A stretch of 64,000 bases of DNA. Origin: Daucus carota subsp. sativus (lineage: Eukaryota > Streptophyta > Magnoliopsida > Apiales > Apiaceae). Positions within the stretch are counted from its first letter, which is position 1. Every line of letters starts with the position of its first letter. The DNA is taken from contig NC_030381.2 of NCBI RefSeq assembly GCF_001625215.2, positions 43,212,689 through 43,276,688 on the forward strand, read 5' to 3'. Made by a program: the position numbers and the translations under genes. The notes under the pieces were generated by a model. That model was not told the DNA's origin and did not search any database. It saw only the letters and a program-made list of their open reading frames with translations. This document shows, piece by piece, positions 57,043-64,000 of the stretch.

Positions 57043-60000
57043 TGACAGTGATGAGGAGGACGATTTTGTTTTGGAGAGTGCCCCTAGCATTGGTATTGGT
57101 GGTAGAGGGAGAGCAGCTAGGCCTAGCTCCCCGATGGCTATGGTAACTCCATGTTCATTTTCTATATTTCTGAGTATGTTTTCTCTGCATATATCCTTAA
57201 ATCATTCCTAAGTACATATGTCTTGCTGTTGCACATGTATGAAATTCTGATAATTGTAGTCTTAGTAAGGGTCTAAATCTCAATCTCACCCTTTCGAGAC
57301 AAGGTCTGATTAACAAACATATAAAGGGGCAAACTCATGAGATCAATGTTATTTCATAATATTGATCAGACAAAAGCAATATGTTATATTTCATAATCAG
57401 ACACACAGGCATGCTGGTCAGGCTTGGGTTTTGTAGGGCTTAATGAAATTCCTATGGTGGGAGCACAAGCGGAACTAGAACAACAGATGTATTAATTTGT
57501 GCAACTGCTGATATAGAATAACAAGTTGAAATTTTGGCACTTGTTAACACTGAAGACGCTTAATAAGACGAAATCTGTTGTCTGTGTTATAGTTTGTAAT
57601 ATCGTGTACCTTACTCGAGACTTTTACTGCGTTCACTTGGATGAAATGGAATAGAATTTGTACTCTAATTTGGGGTTGATTGGATAAAATGTCTATAATT
57701 TTTAACTACAATCATTCAATTCCAAATTATTTGAACTAAAAATCTAACCCATATGTTTTGGAAATAACACTCAATTCCACCTCTTCAATATCATTTTCCC
57801 TACAATCTTCATCTTAAAAAATTTGGAATCACTAGTGTCTCGTACATTCTTCTTTCTCCATAAACTACTTTATAATGTCATCATTTCATTCCATCCAAGT
57901 GAATGCAACCTAAGAGCATCTCCCATGCATGGGTGCTAATCTTTGGTGTCAATATTGCCAAATCATCAAAATCATTAATAATTTATATATATCCTCCCTC
58001 TCCAATAGTACTTTTGACACCTTTGTTCCCAAAACTTACTCCAATGTTGGCGGTCATTGTTGCCAAATCATCAAAATCATTAATAATTTATATATATCCT
58101 CCCTCTCCAATAGTACTTTTGACACCTTTGTTCCCAAAACTTACTCCAATGTTGGCGGTCATTATTGCCAAATCATCAAAATCATTGATAATTTTTTCCT
58201 CTTTCTCCAATAGTACTTTTGACACCTTTGTTCCCAAAACTTACTCCAATGTTGGCACCCAAAGTTGCCAATATATTCAAACTAGTATAATTATAAATAG
58301 ATATTAAGGTACATGTCTTTGATATTGATGTATACATTTTTTCTACTTTGGGAGGGTGCCCAAAGTTGGGAACTTTGTTCGGCACCCCCTATCACTCCAA
58401 TGAAGAGCCAACAAGAGTGTCATTCATGGCACATGACACTTTGTCACTCTTTTTGGCACCCCCATTGGAGTTGCTCTAATAAGACTAAGTCGGCTGTCAG
58501 TGTTTTAATTTACAATATTTTGGATCTTACTCTTGGTAATAGTTTAAGGTAGTCATGAGGATTGAACATTCTGTGTTGCTTCTTTTAGCCAGCTCGAACA
58601 CATACCGCAGATCCACAAGCAAGACCATCAGGCACCTGGGCCTCTCTACCTGGAAAAAAAGATGACCTGCAATCTCTAAAGAAAAATTCTTTAGCAGCAA
58701 ATAGAGAACACCAATCCTTTGACTTTGCTGAACGGCCATCATCTTTAGCAGGCATTCGCGCTTCTCAACGTGTAAAAGATGCTGAAGAACAGCCTCCATC
58801 TTCTCATGTATCAGTAGGCAGTCGTGCATCACAAAAATTCAGTGCTGACCAACGACAGTCTTCAGTAGGCAGCCGAACACCTAAATCTCTCAACTATTTT
58901 GAGAAACAAGCATCACCAATGGCAAACAGCCGCATACAATCATCCAATGCTGAACAACCTCATTCAACCCGCTCTTCATTCTCTTCGCGTACTTCTCAAT
59001 CCCCCAGGTCTGGGGATCAAGTTCACGCTCCATTAGCTCGTTCTGGTTCTGGTATACGTTCACCCCGTTCTGTTAGCTCTTTAGATCAACACTTATCAGC
59101 CGTTCGTCCCAGTTTAAGAGTCAAGGCAGTTCAAATGGTGCCCCACATTGTACCTTTGAAACTAAGACCAAGCATTTCAGGAATTCCTGGAGAGAGTCCG
59201 CGAAGAGAAAAAAAGTAAGTTCAAGCATAGAATTCTTAGAAGTTTATTTTACTTGGTGCATTTCTGTTTTTCTTTGCATGTGTCCCTCCTTGTTCATTTG
59301 TTTGGCAAGCAGGTTGTCTATAGATTTGGGTAGTATGAAATTACGAGATCCTGGCAACCAGAATTCAGCTTCTGATTTACAAGATGAGGTACTTGAACTT
59401 TCAAGATAGTAATGTCCTTGGAATTTGTATAAAAAGGAATACTGTAGTTAGATATATCATGGAGAATTGAAATTGCATTGCAGGTTGACATATTACAGGA
59501 AGAAAACGAACATTTACTCGAAAAGGTGATTCTCATAATTACTCAAGGGGACTAACAATAAAAATCATTGTCTTTATCTAATTTAACCCAGTTTTTTACT
59601 TGTCACACATTATTCTGCAACCATGTCATAATTAATATGTGCTTTCTAGCTTCGACGAGCAGAATCGAGGTTTAGGGATTCAGATATGAGGACAAGAGCG
59701 CTGGAAAAACAGGTAGCTTCTAATGCTATTATGAATTGTTCATCTTACTGACTTTATAACATCAATTCATTTACTTGGTACTAATGTTAACTTAATTTTG
59801 TACATTAATCATTTTCTTGTGAAAATGTTTTATTACTTGTTTTTAGGTTTCATGTCTCGGTGAAGGTGTATCTATGGAAAAACTTCTCTTGAGCAGGCAA
59901 GTGATAAAGAATATATGTATTTGTTATGGTACCAAAGTTTATAACTACATGCTTATATATTAATATTTCAGGAAGCAGGCAGACCTGCATGAAAGGGAGG

Positions 60001-62466
60001 TCAGTGCTGGTGGCAATACTGGTTATGGATGCATATTTGTCAATGAGAGTCCTATAATTATTTAATAGAAGCATAAGATGCATACTTAGGATATTAGTTA
60101 TGTAAAAACTTCTTGCAGGCTGCCCTGAAAGCTGTAGAACAGACATTTGGTGGAAAAGGTGAAGAGATCGTCTTACTTAGGATGGAATCCGAGGTATTCT
60201 GAAAATATATTTGATTGCTATATTTGTTTCTTCTATATGATCCATTAAGTTTATGGCAATGTCCAATGCAGTCTATTTCTAATGTACATCATTAAAACTA
60301 GTCTGCCAGGGAGGAAGCAACATCTGTAATGAAGCAGCTTGAAAATGCCACAAAAGAACTTACTTCACTTCAAATCATGACTAAAAGAATGATACTTAGT
60401 CCAGAAGAGATGGTAATTTGTTTTTTTGATCTTTTCATATAACTTTGTACTCATTTATGCTATAATTAAATGGATCAGAGATTTTCATATTAGGAAGAGG
60501 TTGTTATGAAGAGGTGTTGGCTAGCTCAGCAATGGAGCTTGTGTGTTCGTCATGGTAAATTTACAACACCTTTTAGTATTATCACTTCTATTAATCATAT
60601 TAAATTTGTCCTCTTGCTTGGCAGGTGTTCATTCGGACATAGCTTCCGCGAGATATGATTACTGGTCGTCATTTGCCCGCCGTCCTTCAGAAGTTGTATT
60701 AGCTGCTGGAGAGAGAGCTAAAGTTGAAAATTTTTCAGGTATGTTAACGCAGGACTTCTCTTGGTGTTTCTCTAAATTATATTTTGGTTTTCTCCTTGCT
60801 CATCTTTCCTTTCTCTTAATATTGTATGTGTTCTAGGTAAAATTAATCTGCACAAAAAAGGCAACATTGAGGACATGCTAATGGTGGAGAGAGGGCTTCG
60901 GGAACTTACTTTACTCAAGGTTTATGTCATCGGCTAATCTTTTAAATTCCGTGCAGATTTTCTTACATCTGTTAAACGAGATTTCGTTACAATCTTTTAT
61001 AATTTTTAAAGGATGTCATTAAAATCCAATCACAATATCTTTTACTTTTTCCGAGAAGTTGTGATATATTTGGTTTTAGAAGTCGAGGAAATGATTGCTG
61101 AAACTGTTGTGTTTAGAGTGTAATATATGTGTCATATTGATTGCCTGGCGGATAACAAGTAGACACTTGACCATCACACCATTTAGACAAATCCATATTT
61201 ACTTCTGCTTTGGATTTTCCCATCGACTTTCAAACATGGAACTGTAAATGATAATAGAATCTACGTAATAACTATTAACTGTATTCAAATATCTGAAATA
61301 AATAGCAACTCTTTGTTTTTTCATTTTTCTTCTCTGAAGGTAGAAAGTGCTTTGGTTGTTGCAATGGCTCACAAAAGACGCCAAAGATCGTCAAAATCTG
61401 GTGTAACAGGTGTGCAATAAACTTTCAACTCTGTCATTCTTAGAATAACTCTAGACACAACCAAAACAAACTCCTAACATTACAAAGTAGTAATTCATCA
61501 TGTACTCTGCATCTTGCTGGTCCTGAAGTTTAATATTTAATAAATATTACGTGTTATTCTCTAACACTAATTATCCTATGTAGATAAACTGAAGCTACCA
61601 ATTGATTGTCAATATTCTACGGAAACATTTGGTAAGTGATATTAATATGAAGCCTGAAGGTTGAAATTTTTATGATAATTATCCCGATTTATTATAGGGT
61701 AGATAGAAGTAGTTTATTTTTAGTTGGGGACGTTGCTGTACAGTTATCATTTAAATTAATTCTCCATGCAATGCGCACCATCAGTTTCTCCTACCAATTA
61801 TGAATTTTCTGGTAAACATGTTCTGTAATGGCGTGTTTAATTTCTTCCCAGATTTGAGCAAGGAAGAGTCCGATGATGTGCGTTTTAAGCAGGTACTGAA
61901 TACACAAGAGCCTTATACTTATTTGTCAGATGTCATTTTGCTTCCTCATATCCTGTGAAAATGATTATAGACTTTGAACATTCCTTGTTTATTACGTGTT
62001 ATGTCTGCAGTCTGTACACAGTTGTTTTGATAGTAATCTGCAATGTCATACATTTTATAGAACACGATCATACATATTGAAATTGAATTTTCATACACAT
62101 GGAACCCTTCGCAGGCTTGGCTTCTATATTTTTGGAGAAGAGTCAAAAACCATGGATTAGAACCGGAGATCGCTGAAGAGCGTGTGAAATTCTGGATCAG
62201 CCAAAGCACTCAACAGGCAACTTCACAGGAAGCAGTTAACGGTACCATATTTGTCACTCTGATCATCTCAAATAATCTCATGCATGCTTTATAATGCAAT
62301 TGATTTCCTTGATAAAAAACTAGACAGCTATTTTCAGAAGCTACTCTGAGTCGAAAAAGGTTGGATCTTTGTTTGTTTTACAGTTGAGCGTGGTTTTTCA
62401 GAGCTTAGAAAACTGGACATTGAAGCAAAGTTGTGGAAAGAATCTCGAAAAATTGTTGAAGATTAA
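56918..62466 (+). CDS. SCD2: Coiled-coil protein SCD2 (stomatal cytokinesis defective 2)
   Basis: SCD2 works with the DENN-domain protein SCD1 in clathrin-linked membrane traffic and cell-plate formation. Seventeen coding exons close in phase to 640 residues: 56918-57142, 58589-59214, 59313-59388, 59484-59525, 59650-59712, 59847-59896, 59972-59999, 60119-60193, 60302-60412, 60494-60554, 60625-60738, 60837-60919, 61340-61409, 61584-61631, 61852-61892, 62115-62241 and 62384-62466. An in-frame TGA upstream supports this ATG. The N-terminal third is Ser-rich and low-complexity ([16 protein letters not shown]). Conserved blocks: [40 protein letters not shown] (start of the coiled coil), [90 protein letters not shown] and [20 protein letters not shown]. 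The intron after 59896 uses a GC donor. Intact. Confidence 0.94.
57628..57907. mobile_element. Short MITE in SCD2 intron 1
   Basis: TGCGTTCACTTGGATGAAAT at the left and, in reverse, TGCATTCACTTGGATGGAAT at the right are inverted ends about 280 bp apart. No coding. The TTCACTTGGAT-type end suggests a hAT-like MITE, but no clear target duplication is visible. Confidence 0.6.
57914..58476. mobile_element. Tourist-like MITE, GAGCATCTCC family, in SCD2 intron 1
   Basis: GAGCATCTCCCATGC and ATTGGAGTTGCTC are the inverted ends, flanked by TAA (57911-57913 and 58477-58479). The element has been enlarged by an internal triplication of a 105-bp unit (separate entry). The repeat gives spurious open frames. 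Confidence 0.75.
57950..58266. repeat. Three tandem 105-bp units inside the MITE
   Basis: AATCATCAAAATCATTAATA occurs at 57961 and 58066 and, slightly changed, at 58171, always 105 bp apart. Each unit ends CCAATGTTGGC. The first two units are almost identical and the third has diverged (TTTTTTCCTCTTTCTCC). Because 105 is a multiple of three, one frame stays open through all copies; it is not a gene. Confidence 0.88.
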
Positions 62467-63399
62467 CACAGACTTAAATTCATATTATCCAAAATAATTT
62501 TGTTTATGCACTAGATAGAAATACGTCAGATGTACTTTATACATAATATTATCCTTATATATAATAAGGAACTTTTTAATTTTGCTGGTTGGTACTGTAT
62601 TTGAAACGAATTTGCAAAATTTTGTTAGCGATGTAAAAATCCATGAAGCATATGTTATAATACACTACAATTCAGTTAAATTCTCCTTCCAACCTCTCGA
62701 GATTTTGGGAGAATCAGTTAGTTATCATGGTATCAGAGCTCACAGGTCCAGTCTAGATCAACATGATATGAAAGCTTGACTCGGATTTCACAAACGTCCG
62801 TGATTCACCCTCAACCCAAAAATTGAATTTCGAGAAAGGGAAATATAGAAAACAATATTAGAATGATAATCTCCTCCTAGTATCACGAGATATTGACAGA
62901 ATTGTTCTGGTGACACGCAAGAGTAAATGTAAATTTTGAGCTGAGTTTTCTTTACCAGAAGCCCCATCTAAATAATTGTTTGTCGCCCAAATGCTTAATG
63001 CACGACACTCGAGCTCCTGGCCTCTTCTTATACACGCAGTCTCACATGCAGAACTGAACTGATGCTGTAATTTTGCATCTTTACTTTTAAATTATGATGA
63101 CAACAAACTGACTAAATAGTAATATATTTGAGCACGTTTGGATAGGCCACTGACGGGTTTATCCTTTGTTATTCCGGAATATCCGGGTTCAACTCTGGCT
63201 CACCCCACAAATTAGTTAAACAGCGTCGCACTAATAAGTTGGACCAAGAAATGGGAAAAAAATAATCCAATATACATGTATATCAAAAACGGCAAAGAAA
63301 AACACAAAAAACAAGATAAGGATGGAGAAAGCTGATATATGAAGATGGCCACTGCATGCAATTTGCACACGCGTCAACTTATTAGCTCTTGTGCTTTCA
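62467..63399. other. SCD2 3' flank and intergenic region
   Basis: Contains the SCD2 3' end, a TCCTTATATATAATAAGGA palindrome near 62550 and a SINE-like copy (separate entry). No gene. Confidence 0.4.
62728..62830 (+). mobile_element. SINE-like copy, copy 3
   Basis: CATGGTATCAGAGCTCACAG resembles the A-box start of the copy at 37.6 kb. The later part GTGATTCACCCTCAACCCAA matches the end of the copy at 30.2 kb (GTGATCTACCCTTCAACCCA). The B box is degenerate. Old, truncated copy. Confidence 0.4.
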
Positions 63400-64000
63400 A
63401 CTAGGCCATTATTATTCAAAACCCTCTTCTTCTCTCTCTGTCTCTCTCCAGAATCTCTCTTGACCCTTGAGGTACTCTCTCTCTCTCTAAGCATAACTCT
63501 GTCATCGAGTAATTCATGTTTCTAGAAATTTTTCTACTCATCTTGCATATCATGAAGCTATTCTGGTGTGTGTGTGTGTGTTAGATATCTATCCAGTTTT
63601 ATTAGCAGTTTAACTTGTTTGTGTAAGTTATATTCTTGTTTGCTGAGATATTTGACTATTTGTTCTCTGTTAATCAAAGCTCCAGCACTAGTGTAGCCCA
63701 ATAAATTATTATCTCTGTTTTTTTTTGGGTATTCTAAGAGTTTCAATCATTCAACAATAAAAGTTGTAGATTACTATTTGGTAATAACTCTTTGATCTCA
63801 ATTACAAATTCAAGAGATTAAGGAGATGTAGTTTCTTTCTGGTATATATGTAGCTTAAACATCTAGTAATATTAGTATTCAGGTTTTTTTCGAGTTGCAT
63901 GATTTAGAGAATTTTTGTCCACCAGCATCAAATTTAATGTAGAGAACATTACCATTGACCATCTATGCTGTTTAATTTCTCTGCTTGAATAAACTTTTTG
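63400..64000 (+). other. Possible first (untranslated) exon of a further gene
   Basis: A pyrimidine-rich leader (AACCCTCTTCTTCTCTCTCT, TCTCTCCAG) ends CCCTTGAG/GTACTC at 63471, a plausible donor, followed by a CT tract (63474-63488) and a GT tract (63566-63581). This looks like a plant 5' UTR exon with a long intron running to the window edge. No coding exon is within view, so the gene cannot be named. Confidence 0.3.

Noticed and set aside
57903-58307. A 134-codon repetitive protein
   Set aside because: The frame arises from a 105-bp non-coding triplication inside a MITE in the SCD2 intron.
1-64000. CRISPR arrays, prokaryotic operons, prophage or a defence island
   Set aside because: Gene structure with many introns, the protein families and the plant MITEs all mark a plant nuclear chromosome; no direct-repeat/spacer array of CRISPR type is present.

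Overview
The window is nuclear DNA of a flowering plant. Evidence: AT-rich intergenic DNA, spliced genes with GT-AG introns, families that match plant orthologues almost residue for residue (MED18, VAP27, SUN, CAND2/TPRA1, PORR, DUF662, SCD2), a plant CYP82-type P450, and many plant MITEs (Stowaway, Tourist-like, Mutator-like). The protein matches fit a eudicot; an asterid such as Apiaceae is possible, but I cannot prove the species from sequence alone.

Layout. 1-1129 (-): N-terminal part of a GRP23-like PPR protein, running off the left edge. 2196-5776 (-): MED18, five exons. 7582-10810 (-): SUN-domain protein, two exons. 11-14.7 kb: gene-free, with two retroposed insertions with target-site duplications, a Stowaway and a Tourist-like MITE. 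14.85-18.6 kb: large inverted duplication of a CYP82-like P450 with a 53-bp hinge resembling a hAT transposon end, plus a third P450 relic. 19.1-21.1 kb: two Mutator-like elements. 21757-26280 (-): VAP27-type protein, eight coding exons. 26.3-31.2 kb: gene-poor. 31.2-32.7 kb: a chimeric DNA-level pseudogene joining the 3' part of the CAND2 gene to exons 4-6 of the VAP gene, both sources lying in this window. 34194-35471 (-): PORR-domain protein. 37-42.9 kb: repeats. 43252-46780 (-): CAND2/TPRA1-like seven-helix membrane protein, six exons. 46.8-53.2 kb: degraded transposons, including a MULE-like relic and a candidate Helitron. 53796-55728 (-): DUF662 coiled-coil (RAB6-interacting golgin-like) protein. 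56918-62466 (+): SCD2 orthologue, 17 coding exons, all phases closing. Near 63.4 kb a 5' exon of another + strand gene may begin.

The intact genes are housekeeping genes: transcription (MED18), nuclear envelope (SUN), ER contact sites (VAP), organelle RNA (PPR, PORR) and membrane traffic or cytokinesis (SCD2, DUF662). Nothing suggests a coordinated cluster. I see no CRISPR array, no complete autonomous transposon and no wholly new system. The most unusual structures are the P450 foldback (a potential natural hairpin-RNA locus), the two-gene chimeric pseudogene, and the repeat-packed Mutator-like elements.

Exon borders were placed by eye from splice motifs, reading frame and family knowledge; no alignment program was run.
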